DNA from: SZAS-103 sp038216155
GTDB taxonomy: Bacteria > Pseudomonadota > Gammaproteobacteria > Xanthomonadales > Xanthomonadaceae
Assembly: GCA_038216155.1 (NCBI GenBank)
Contig: JBBQQH010000006.1
Location: 1-64,000, forward strand
DNA: 64,000 nt
Direction: 5' to 3'
The position numbers and the translations under genes were made by a program. Below, in pieces: positions 33,428-41,330 of the stretch. Every line of letters starts with the position of its first letter. Position 1 is the first letter of the stretch. The notes under the pieces were generated by a model. The model did no database searches and was not told the origin of the DNA. It saw nothing but the letters and a program-made list of their open reading frames with translations.

Positions 33428-34473
33428 CCGCATTGCGCGTGCGCAAGAACGCTTCACTGCGCGGTCGCAACACCTTCGGCGTGGAAGCCCGAGCCGCGCG
33501 GCTGATCGAGGTGCGCACGGACGACGCCCTGCGCAAAGCGCTCACGCGCGAAGACGTGCGCCACGGGCCGCTGCTGGTGCTGGGCGAAGGCAGCAACATC
33601 CTGTTTGCGGGCGATTTCGATGCGACCGTTCTGTGTATCGCGATGGCGCAAGTCGCGATCGTCGATAACGGCGTGACCAGCGTGCAAGTCCGGGCCGAGG
33701 CCGGCGCCGACTGGGATGCGCTGGTGCGCTGGACACTGGAGCATGGACTGGAAGGTCTGGAAAATCTCGCGCTGATACCAGGCACCGTGGGCGCGGCGCC
33801 GATTCAAAACATCGGTGCTTACGGCGTCGAAGTCGGCGAATTTATCGCGTCGGTCGAAGCCTTCGATCGCGATACCGGCACGCTGCGAACGCTCGACGCC
33901 GCCGCTTGCGGGTTTGCCTATCGTGACAGTCTGTTCAAGCGGGAGCCGTTGCGCTGGATCGTCACTGCTGTCACCTTCAACCTGCCGCGCCGTCACACCT
34001 TGCGCGTGGATTATTCCGGTGTACGCGACGAACTGGCCGCGATGCAGGTCGAGCGCCCGACGGCCAGCGATGTCGCCAATGCGGTCACGCGCCTGCGCCA
34101 GCGCAAGCTGCCCGATCCGCGCATGATCGGCAATGCCGGCAGCTTCTTCAAGAATCCGCTGGTGGATACCGAGGTCGCGGTCGCGCTCAAGGCGAAACAT
34201 CCTGCGCTGCCATCGTTCGCCACAGCCGATCCCGCACTAAACAAACTGTCGGCGGCGTGGTTGATCGAGGCCTGCGGCTGGAAGGGTTGGCATCAACCGC
34301 AATCCGCGAGTGGCGATGCCGGCGTGTCTGCACAGCACGCGCTGGTGCTGGTCAACTACGGCAGCGCAACCGGCGCGCAACTGCTGGATCTCGCGCAACG
34401 GATCATGGCATCGGTGCAACAGCAATTCAGCTTGAACCTCGAGCCCGAACCACGGATCGTTGGCGCATCGTGA
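33424..34473 (+). CDS. murB: UDP-N-acetylenolpyruvoylglucosamine reductase
   Basis: This FAD enzyme reduces the enolpyruvyl group to make UDP-MurNAc for peptidoglycan. The 349 residues fit type I MurB. Motifs: LVLGEGSNILFAG and LIPGTVGAAPIQNIGAYG for FAD, FAYRDSLFK with the active Arg/Tyr, and GSFFKNP with the proton-donating Ser. A loop typical of type I enzymes separates them. It overlaps pyrD and the downstream EamA gene, so pyrD-murB-EamA form a coupled unit. Only the overlap links cell wall and pyrimidine synthesis here. Confidence 0.95.
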   Translation: MTALRVRKNASLRGRNTFGVEARAARLIEVRTDDALRKALTREDVRHGPLLVLGEGSNILFAGDFDATVLCIAMAQVAIVDNGVTSVQVRAEAGADWDALVRWTLEHGLEGLENLALIPGTVGAAPIQNIGAYGVEVGEFIASVEAFDRDTGTLRTLDAAACGFAYRDSLFKREPLRWIVTAVTFNLPRRHTLRVDYSGVRDELAAMQVERPTASDVANAVTRLRQRKLPDPRMIGNAGSFFKNPLVDTEVAVALKAKHPALPSFATADPALNKLSAAWLIEACGWKGWHQPQSASGDAGVSAQHALVLVNYGSATGAQLLDLAQRIMASVQQQFSLNLEPEPRIVGAS

Positions 34474-35381
34474 TTGCCGCAACGCCCAATCGTTTTTTGC
34501 AGGCCGCCGGGTTGATGTTTGCCAGCACGGTTTGCTTCGGGTTGATGGCACTCACGATCAAGCTCGCCTCGCATACCCTGTCGACATACGAGATCGCGTT
34601 CTTCCGCAATGCATTTGGTTTGCTGGTGCTGCTGCCGATTCTGCTTGCAGGCAAGGCGCCGCTACGCACGACGCAACTGCCCCGCTATCTGCTGCGCAGT
34701 GCGATCGGCATCTTCTCGATGCTCGCCGGCTTCTGGGCGATTGGCCACTTGCCACTGTCGCAGGCAATCGCGCTGTCGTATTCGACGCCGCTGTTCGTGA
34801 CGATCGCCGCCGTGATCTGGCTGGGCGAACACGTGCGCAAGCGGCGCTGGGCTGCGGTAATTATCGGATTCATTGGCGTTTTGATCGTGGTGCGACCCGG
34901 CACTGCCAGTTTCTCGGCGGGCTCGCTGATCGCCTTGCTGGCAGCGGTGATTAGCGCGGTGGTCGCGATCCAGATCAAGCAACTATCGCGAATCGATGCG
35001 CCAGACACGATCGTGTTCTACACATATCTATTCTGGGTCCCGATGTCATTGGTACCTGCCGTGTTTGCGTGGCAATGGCCGCAGGCAAACATGTGGTGGG
35101 TTCTTCTCGGCATCGGCGCGTTCGGCACCGGCGGCCAGTTGCTGTGGACGCGCGCACTGCGCATGGGCGACGTGTCCGCATTGCAGCCGATCAGCTTCAT
35201 GCAGTTGCCGATGGTGGCGATCGCCGGCTATTTTCTGTTCGACGAAACAATCGGTCGCTGGACCGTGATCGGTGCCGCAGTCATTTTCGCCGCGAACGCC
35301 TACATCGCCTTCCGCGAAACGCAACTCGCACGCAGCAACGCGACTACAGCACCGGTCGAGGCAGCGAAGCCCGGCGAGTGA
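34470..35381 (+). CDS. EamA/DMT-superfamily exporter
   Basis: This inner-membrane transporter has 303 residues and ten transmembrane helices in two EamA repeats. FASTVCFGLMALTIKLASH opens repeat one, and an equivalent helix starts the second near SAGSLIALLAAVISAVVAIQ. DMT carriers export amino acids, nucleobases or drugs; this substrate is unknown. The start is GTG at 34470, overlapping murB's stop (GTGA). The stop codon TGA at 35379-35381 abuts the stop of the oppositely oriented PAP2 gene with no gap. Confidence 0.85.
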   Translation: MIAATPNRFLQAAGLMFASTVCFGLMALTIKLASHTLSTYEIAFFRNAFGLLVLLPILLAGKAPLRTTQLPRYLLRSAIGIFSMLAGFWAIGHLPLSQAIALSYSTPLFVTIAAVIWLGEHVRKRRWAAVIIGFIGVLIVVRPGTASFSAGSLIALLAAVISAVVAIQIKQLSRIDAPDTIVFYTYLFWVPMSLVPAVFAWQWPQANMWWVLLGIGAFGTGGQLLWTRALRMGDVSALQPISFMQLPMVAIAGYFLFDETIGRWTVIGAAVIFAANAYIAFRETQLARSNATTAPVEAAKPGE

Positions 35382-36092
35382 TCAAGCCTCCGGTATTACC
35401 GCGCGACGGATGATCAGCTCGTGCATGCCTACTACCCAAGCGATAGCTGCGAGCCACCCAGCAAGAATGTCTGAGGGAAAGTGCACGCCAAGATAGATGC
35501 GCGAAACCGATACCAGCAAGGCGAATGCCGTGGCCACAATCGTGATAGGCCAGCGGGCTCGGGTGCGCCAGCACAGCAGGATCACGGCTGTTGCCAGCGT
35601 TGCGGAGCCCATCGCATGGCCACTGGGAAAGCTGTAGCTGGTTTCCGGTGCAATCGACAGCCAAAGGTCGGGACGAACGCGTGCGAAATAGGTTTTTGCA
35701 GCGATGTTGAGGATCGCCGAGCCGATCACTGCAACACCAAAGAACAATCCGGGACGAAAGCGCTTGGTCGCGGCCAGCCACAGCAGGATGATCACATCCA
35801 GCGGAATCACGCCCCACAGGTACCCCAGCTTCGACATCAGGACAAAGAAGTGGTCGCGCCCCGGCGTCGCAAAGCCGTGCAAAGCATTGAGCAAAAGCGA
35901 GTCGAACGCGAACACATCTTTTTCGTGCAACTCCCCCACCAGGACAGCAAACCCCCACAGCGGCAGCAGCAAACAGAAAAACCACAAAGCCATCTTCCAG
36001 CCGTGGCTGCGAAAAAAACGCATGCCGAAACCAAGTTCTGCTCCTGCGACGCGGCCGGCTTCGGCAGGTGACTGTGGCAAATTGTCGGACAT
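35382..36092 (-). CDS. PAP2-family phosphatase
   Basis: This 236-residue membrane enzyme removes a phosphate from lipid phosphates such as undecaprenyl pyrophosphate or phosphatidate. It has about six transmembrane segments and the full triad: KTYFARVRP (KxxxxxxRP), PSGH in SFPSGHAMGS, and SRIYLGVHFPSD (SRxxxxxHxxxD). It is tail-to-tail with the EamA gene, stop to stop in the palindrome TGATCA (35379-35384). A divergent phospholipase D gene begins 111 bases upstream, so both lipid enzymes may share a control region. Confidence 0.92.
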   Translation of the reverse strand: MSDNLPQSPAEAGRVAGAELGFGMRFFRSHGWKMALWFFCLLLPLWGFAVLVGELHEKDVFAFDSLLLNALHGFATPGRDHFFVLMSKLGYLWGVIPLDVIILLWLAATKRFRPGLFFGVAVIGSAILNIAAKTYFARVRPDLWLSIAPETSYSFPSGHAMGSATLATAVILLCWRTRARWPITIVATAFALLVSVSRIYLGVHFPSDILAGWLAAIAWVVGMHELIIRRAVIPEA

Positions 36093-36203
36093 GATTCATC
36101 ATGGGTAGCGGGATCGGCTGCGATCATGTCAGCAGTGGATCGCCGATGCACGCGAAAGAACACACAAGTCCGATCCGCAGCTAAAAGGCCAACCGGGGGA
36201 AGC

Positions 36204-37493
36204 ATGACGAAATTAGAAAAAACGATCCGCAACGAAATCATCATCATCACGATTCTGGCCATGTTGCTGCTGGTATCGGTGCTGAGTAATTTCTCGACGC
36301 CGGAAAAGGAAGTCCAACAATCCGTTACGCACGATGTTGGCATCGCCGATCCGAGGTTCCAGCGCGAAATGGGTGCGCTGATGGGGCCGACGATCGTGGG
36401 TGGAAACCGCATCACGCCACTGGAAAATGGCGACGAGATCTTTCCTTCGATGCTAGATGCGATCCGAAACGCCAAGCACACGATCACCTTCGAGACCTAT
36501 ATCTATTGGTCGGGAAAGATCGGAGGCGAGTTTGCCGAGGCGCTGAAGGAGCGCTCGCGAGCCGGGGTGCAGGTCAGCATAATCGTTGACTGGGCTGGCG
36601 CGGGGAAGATGGACGACAAAATGATCGATGGCCTGCGCAAGGCCGGCGTGCAGCTGGAAAAATATCATCCGCTGCGCTGGTATCGGGTCGACCGGCTCAA
36701 CAATCGCACGCACCGCAAGCTGATGATCGTCGACGGTCGCATTGGCTTCGTCGGTGGCGTGGGTATCGGCGACGAGTGGCTGGGCCACGCGCAGGATCCC
36801 AATCACTGGCGCGACATGCATTTCAAGATTGAAGGCCCGGCGGTGGCGGAGTTTCAGGCAGCCTTCATGGACAACTGGATCAAGACCACCAGTTCGGTCC
36901 TGCATGGCCCTGATTATTTCCCCTTGCTCGCCCCGGTCGGCGACACGCGGGCGCACCTGTTCGTGAGTTCACCCTCGAGCGGCAGCGCCAGCATGCACCT
37001 GATGTACCTGCTGGCGATTACCGGCGCCGAGCACAGCATCGATATCGCGGCGGCTTATTTCGTGCCAGACGACCTGATGCGCAACGCGCTGATCGCAGCC
37101 CGCCGTCGCGGCGTGCGCATCCGCGTTTTGCTGCCCGACAAGCATCTGGATTCGGCGACGGTGCGGATCGCCTCCAAGCATGCATGGGGCACGCTGCTGG
37201 CTTATGGCGTCGAGTTTTACGTCTACAACCCGACCATGTTCCACTGCAAGATGATGATCCTCGATGGCGAAATGGTGTCGGTCGGCTCGACCAACTTCGA
37301 CATGCGCTCGTTCGAACTCAACGACGAGGCCAGCCTCAATGTGTACGACAAGGCCTTCGCAGCTCAGATGACCGCTGTTTACGAAAATGATCTACACAGC
37401 ACGACGCGGTTTACCTGGCTGATGTGGCGGAATCGTCCTTGGACGGAGAAGTTTGCGGAGGTGGCAATCCGTCCATTGCGCTCGCAGTTGTAG
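36204..37493 (+). CDS. Phospholipase D-family / cardiolipin synthase-like protein
   Basis: This 429-residue protein has one N-terminal transmembrane helix (IIIITILAMLLLVSVLSNF, about 12-30) and two PLD domains. HRKLMIVDG and HCKMMILDG are complete HxKxxxxD motifs, so both halves of the active site are intact. Relatives synthesise cardiolipin from phosphatidylglycerol or exchange polar head groups. GGGGGA before the ATG at 36204 sets the start over one 26 codons upstream. Next to a PAP2 gene on the opposite strand; together they suggest remodelling of envelope lipids. Substrate inferred from family. Confidence 0.88.
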   Translation: MTKLEKTIRNEIIIITILAMLLLVSVLSNFSTPEKEVQQSVTHDVGIADPRFQREMGALMGPTIVGGNRITPLENGDEIFPSMLDAIRNAKHTITFETYIYWSGKIGGEFAEALKERSRAGVQVSIIVDWAGAGKMDDKMIDGLRKAGVQLEKYHPLRWYRVDRLNNRTHRKLMIVDGRIGFVGGVGIGDEWLGHAQDPNHWRDMHFKIEGPAVAEFQAAFMDNWIKTTSSVLHGPDYFPLLAPVGDTRAHLFVSSPSSGSASMHLMYLLAITGAEHSIDIAAAYFVPDDLMRNALIAARRRGVRIRVLLPDKHLDSATVRIASKHAWGTLLAYGVEFYVYNPTMFHCKMMILDGEMVSVGSTNFDMRSFELNDEASLNVYDKAFAAQMTAVYENDLHSTTRFTWLMWRNRPWTEKFAEVAIRPLRSQL

Positions 37494-37504
37494 TTGGAGC
37501 CCTC

Positions 37505-37966
37505 GTGATCAAACCAATTGCTATCGCGCTGCTGCTTTTACTGACCATGCCGTCGCACGCGATATGCCTCATCGAGCCGTTGTCAAAACAGATCGACGAA
37601 GCCTCCACCGTCTTCGTGGCGACTTTGATCGAGGCGACGATTGTCGGACCAATTGACCACCTGAAAAATGGCGAGCCATACCGAATCAATTTTCGCTACG
37701 AGGTGCGCGAGCGGGTCAAGGGCAATCCGGACCGTATCACCTCCCTGTACATCACGAAGCTGTACCACGATCCGCAGGCACGGGTGCAGATGGATATGGC
37801 TGAAGAGTTGACGCTGTCAGTCGGGGACAACGTCCTCGTCATCGCAACTGATCAAGAAGAAGTTGCGCTCCAAAACTGCCAGATACGATCATGGAACGCA
37901 CCCAACACTCACGATCGAAAAATACTTGAATCGGCGAGAGTCATAGTGGCCCAACTCTCGCATTGA
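37505..37966 (+). CDS. Hypothetical secreted protein
   Basis: This 153-residue protein starts at GTG (37505) with GGAG nine bases upstream. It begins with a signal peptide (PIAIALLLLLTMPSHA) and the mature part is beta-rich (STVFVATLIEATIVG, RINFRYEVRERVKG, VQMDMAEELTLSVGDNVLV) with two Cys that could pair. The pattern, an extracellular domain with a YEVRERVKG strand, resembles TIMP-like or netrin-like OB folds, but I cannot name a family. It lies 11 bases after the PLD gene, so they are likely co-transcribed. GC and codon use are slightly lower than those of neighbours. Confidence 0.65.
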   Translation: MIKPIAIALLLLLTMPSHAICLIEPLSKQIDEASTVFVATLIEATIVGPIDHLKNGEPYRINFRYEVRERVKGNPDRITSLYITKLYHDPQARVQMDMAEELTLSVGDNVLVIATDQEEVALQNCQIRSWNAPNTHDRKILESARVIVAQLSH

Positions 37967-37993
37967 GCATCCGTCTGGTTATTGCGCAGAAGA

Positions 37994-39271
37994 TCAAGTA
38001 CGCGATTCTGAGATTTGACTGGCTTCGCGGCCGTAGTTCTTCGTCACATACTCATCGATCACCGTCACAAACTCTTGCGCGATGCGTTCGCCGCGCAGAG
38101 TCATCATCTTCTGGCCATCGATGAATACGGGCGCGATCGGCGCTTCACCTGTGCCGGGCAACGAGATGCCGATGTTGGCATGGCGCGATTCGCCGGGGCC
38201 GTTGACCACGCAACCCATCACCGCAAGCGTGAGGTTTTCTGCGCCGGGGTGACTGATCTTCCACTCCGGCATCTTCGCGCGCACGTGTTCCTGCACGGTT
38301 TGCGCGAGTTCCTGGAAAAACTCCGAGGTGGTTCGTCCGCAGCCGGGACACGCGGTGACCAGCGGTGTGAACGCGCGCAGCCCGACTGTCTGCAGCAACT
38401 CCTGCGCCACGATCACTTCCTGGCTGCGCGAGCCGCCCGGTTCGGGCGTGAGTGAGATGCGCACAGTATCGCCGATGCCTTCCTGCAGCAGCACCGACAG
38501 CGCGGCGGTGGAGGCGACGATGCCCTTGCTGCCCATTCCGGCTTCGGTCAGGCCCAGATGCAGTGCGTACTCGCAGCGCAACGCCAAGTCGCGATAGACC
38601 GCGATCAGTTCCTGCACACCGCTGACCTTGCACGACAGCACGATGCGGTCGCGCGGCAAACCCAACTCTACTGCGCGCTCGGCTGAATCCAGCGCCGAGC
38701 GAATGAGCGCCTCGCGCATCACCCGTGGCGCATCCCACGGCTCGGCACGCTGTGCGTTTTCGTCCATCAGGCGCGTCGCCAGCGACTGATCCAGCGAACC
38801 CCAGTTGACGCCAATACGCACCGGCTTGGCATACTGGATCGCGAACTCGATCAACGTTGCGAACTGCGTATCGCGCTTGCGGCCGAAGCCGACGTTGCCC
38901 GGGTTGATCCGGTATTTCGCCAGCGCTTCCGCGGCTGCTGGCTCATCGGTCAGCAACTGGTGACCGTTGTAGTGGAAGTCGCCTATCAGCGGCGCGGCCA
39001 CGTTCATCATGTCGAGCTTGTCGCGGATACGCGGCACCGCGGCGGCGGCTTCGGGCGTATTGACGGTGATGCGCACCAGCTCCGAGCCGGCCCGCCATAG
39101 TTCCGCAACCTGGCGCGTGGTCGAGTCGACATCTGCGGTGTCGGTATTGGTCATCGACTGCACCACCACCGGCGCGTCGCCACCAATGGTCACCGTGCCG
39201 ACGCGCACGCCGATGGATTGCCGCCGCGAGGCGGGGCCGAAATCGGCAACTTTTTCGGATTCGTTCTGCAT
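37994..39271 (-). CDS. ispG: 4-hydroxy-3-methylbut-2-enyl-diphosphate synthase
   Basis: This [4Fe-4S] enzyme makes HMBPP in the MEP route to isoprenoids. The 425 residues include the TIM-barrel N-domain (APVVVQSMTNTDTADVDST) and a C-terminal Fe-S domain with TACPGCGRT and GCVVNGPGESRHA, which together supply the three Cys (and the family's adjacent Glu) for the cluster. Two ATGs are six bases apart. I prefer 39271 because a TACACT -10 box (39283-39278) sits exactly six bases upstream, as for mtnB, and there is no other ribosome-binding sequence. The divergent neighbour is an NTF2-like secreted protein. Confidence 0.95.
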   Translation of the reverse strand: MQNESEKVADFGPASRRQSIGVRVGTVTIGGDAPVVVQSMTNTDTADVDSTTRQVAELWRAGSELVRITVNTPEAAAAVPRIRDKLDMMNVAAPLIGDFHYNGHQLLTDEPAAAEALAKYRINPGNVGFGRKRDTQFATLIEFAIQYAKPVRIGVNWGSLDQSLATRLMDENAQRAEPWDAPRVMREALIRSALDSAERAVELGLPRDRIVLSCKVSGVQELIAVYRDLALRCEYALHLGLTEAGMGSKGIVASTAALSVLLQEGIGDTVRISLTPEPGGSRSQEVIVAQELLQTVGLRAFTPLVTACPGCGRTTSEFFQELAQTVQEHVRAKMPEWKISHPGAENLTLAVMGCVVNGPGESRHANIGISLPGTGEAPIAPVFIDGQKMMTLRGERIAQEFVTVIDEYVTKNYGREASQISESRT

Positions 39272-39277
39272 CCCCAT

Positions 39278-39283
39278 AGTGTA
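39278..39283 (-). promoter_or_regulatory. -10-like TACACT six bases before ispG ATG (39271)
   Basis: On the minus strand TACACT spans 39283-39278 and is followed by ATGGGG and then the ATG at 39271. The distance equals that of mtnB and suggests a leaderless or nearly leaderless transcript. It makes the earlier ATG (39277) an unlikely start. Confidence 0.4.
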
Positions 39284-39321
39284 ATCGCAGCACGGCGCGA
39301 TGACGCCGCCATCGCGTGCGC

Positions 39322-39327
39322 TACAGT
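39322..39327 (+). promoter_or_regulatory. -10-like TACAGT six bases before ATG 39334
   Basis: TACAGT ends six bases before the ATG at 39334 of the NTF2-like gene. It faces away from the ispG promoter. A second ATG (39355) with TGGAG upstream is the alternative start. Confidence 0.35.
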
Positions 39328-39333
39328 GTCGTC

Positions 39334-39882
39334 ATGTCATTGGAGCCTTGCACCATGCCGAGTTTGATTCGCAACCTGCTGTTGCCACTGCTGCTCGCGA
39401 TCGGCTTACTGTCGACCCCGAATGCCGTGTTGGCAGCCCCGCCAGCTCCCGAAACGGCGAACGGTGCGACGGCAACTACGCCAGAGGCGGGCGACGGCCC
39501 GGATATTGAAGCGACGCTGAAACAGCATCTCGATGCAATTACGTCGCGAAATCTCAAGGACTACGCCGGCACCCTCACCCGCAGCCCGGAACTGTATTTC
39601 GTGCTGGCCGACGGCAAGCTGATTCCGAACCGATCCGGCGTGATCGACTACATGCGCAAATGGTTTGCCGACCCGGGCTGGCGCATTCGCTTCGAACGCC
39701 TGCGCACGATAACCGGCAACCACAGTACGTTGGTGTTTTTTCATACAGTGCTCGATGGCAAAGACAGTGCCGGACAGCCGACGCATGCGGAGGGATTCGC
39801 CACGCTGGTGTTTCGTCGCGAAGCGCGAGGCTGGGCGCTGATCCATGAACAGAACACGCCGCTGGCTGCGCACGCGCACTGA
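39334..39882 (+). CDS. Secreted NTF2-like (SnoaL/DUF4440-type) protein
   Basis: This 182-residue protein (175 if started at 39355) has a signal peptide ending NAVLAAPP, a Pro/Ala/Thr linker, and one NTF2-like domain: IEATLKQHLDAITSRNLKDY opens it, then LYFVLADGKLIPNRSGVIDYM and GWALIHEQNTPLA finish it. Such domains bind small ligands or hydrolyse them; none can be named. Both start codons have support, one by promoter spacing and one by TGGAG. It is divergent from ispG and 17 bases upstream of xseA, so it may lead the xseA transcript. Confidence 0.75.
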   Translation: MSLEPCTMPSLIRNLLLPLLLAIGLLSTPNAVLAAPPAPETANGATATTPEAGDGPDIEATLKQHLDAITSRNLKDYAGTLTRSPELYFVLADGKLIPNRSGVIDYMRKWFADPGWRIRFERLRTITGNHSTLVFFHTVLDGKDSAGQPTHAEGFATLVFRREARGWALIHEQNTPLAAHAH

Positions 39883-39899
39883 TCGTCGATCGACAAACG

Positions 39900-41252
39900 A
39901 TGTTCCCGCCAGAGCCCACGCAGACCGTAACGCGCGACGTGCTGACGCCATCGCAACTGGGCGCGATGACGCGCGATCTGCTGGAAGGCAACTTCCCGCT
40001 GGTCTGGGTCGAAGGCGAGCTGTGCAATGTCTCGCGGCCTGCGTCGGGACATATTTACCTGACCTTGAAGGATGCGCGGGCGCAATTGCGTTGCGCCTTG
40101 TTCAAGCCGAAAAGCCAGCGCCTGACGTTTCGTCCGGTCGATGGCATGCAAGTGCTAGTGCGGGGTCGGCTGACGCTGTACGAGGCGCGCGGCGATCTGC
40201 AACTGTTGCTGGACCATATAGAGCCTGCCGGCGAAGGCGCGCTGCGCCGTGCGTTTGAGGAACTGAAATCCCGACTTGCCGCTGAAGGATTGTTTGCCGC
40301 CGAGCGCAAGCGTGGACTGCCCCGTCACATCCAGCGTCTAGGCGTGATCACCTCGCCTTCCGGGGCCGCCGTGCGCGACGTGTTGAGCGTGCTGGGCCGG
40401 CGATTTCCGCTGCTGGCCGTCGATGTGTTGCCGGTGCCGGTGCAGGGCGCGGCCGCTGCAGCGTCCATTGTCGCCACCTTGCGCGCAGCCAGTGCCAGCG
40501 GTCGCTACGACGTGCTGCTGCTGACCCGCGGCGGTGGTTCGCTGGAAGACTTGTGGAGCTTCAACGACGAAGCGCTGGTGCGCGCGATTGTGGCCTCAAC
40601 CGTGCCAGTCGTGTCGGCGGTCGGCCACGAAATTGACTTCACTCTCGCCGACTTCGCCGCCGACCTGCGCGCGGCCACGCCGTCGGCCGCGGCTGAATTG
40701 TTGGTGCCTGATCGCGTTGAACTGCAATCGCTGCTTCGCGCGCAAAGGCACAGATTGCTGACGAGCATCGCGCGCAAACAACAATCACTGTCACAGCGTC
40801 TAGACAACGCCAGCCTTCGCCTGCATGCGCTCAATCCACGCCAGCGATTGCTGCGCGGCGACGAGCGCCTGCGCGATTTGCACCGTCGTCTTGGCTTGCA
40901 ATTGCGCAACCCGATGCTGCGCCGGATCGAACGACTGCATGAGTTGTCCGCGCGCATTGCATTGCGCCATCCGCGCGCCATGCTTGCTCGGGCACAAACC
41001 GATACAAATGCAAATGGAATCGAACTGCGGACGGCAATGATCGAACGCATCGCGCGTTCCCGCGTCCAGTCGCAGGCATTGGCGCGGGCATTGAACGCGG
41101 TCAGCCCGCTGGCAACACTGGAGCGCGGCTACGCGATCTTGCTCGATCCGGCCAACGGTCGAGTGCTGCGAACCGCCGCCGCAATTAACTCAGGACAAGC
41201 CGTCGATGCACTGCTGGTTGATGGGACGCGGCGACTGCGTGCGGATGACTGA
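39900..41252 (+). CDS. xseA: Exodeoxyribonuclease VII, large subunit
   Basis: This catalytic subunit of exonuclease VII degrades single-stranded DNA from both ends. The 450 residues start with an OB-fold DNA-binding domain (FPLVWVEGELCNVSRPASGH, about 32-51), then the nuclease domain (LGVITSPSGAAVRDVL, VLLLTRGGGSLEDLWSFNDE, VVSAVGHEIDFTLADF) and a long C-terminal coiled coil that binds the small subunit. It starts 17 bases after the NTF2-like gene. xseB is not in the window. Length is normal. Confidence 0.95.
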   Translation: MFPPEPTQTVTRDVLTPSQLGAMTRDLLEGNFPLVWVEGELCNVSRPASGHIYLTLKDARAQLRCALFKPKSQRLTFRPVDGMQVLVRGRLTLYEARGDLQLLLDHIEPAGEGALRRAFEELKSRLAAEGLFAAERKRGLPRHIQRLGVITSPSGAAVRDVLSVLGRRFPLLAVDVLPVPVQGAAAAASIVATLRAASASGRYDVLLLTRGGGSLEDLWSFNDEALVRAIVASTVPVVSAVGHEIDFTLADFAADLRAATPSAAAELLVPDRVELQSLLRAQRHRLLTSIARKQQSLSQRLDNASLRLHALNPRQRLLRGDERLRDLHRRLGLQLRNPMLRRIERLHELSARIALRHPRAMLARAQTDTNANGIELRTAMIERIARSRVQSQALARALNAVSPLATLERGYAILLDPANGRVLRTAAAINSGQAVDALLVDGTRRLRADD

Positions 41253-41330
41253 TACTCGCATTCGCATGACAATTCGATAACACGGCTCGCCTTACGCTGG
41301 ACGCACTACCCCATTTTTCGGGAATCTGTC

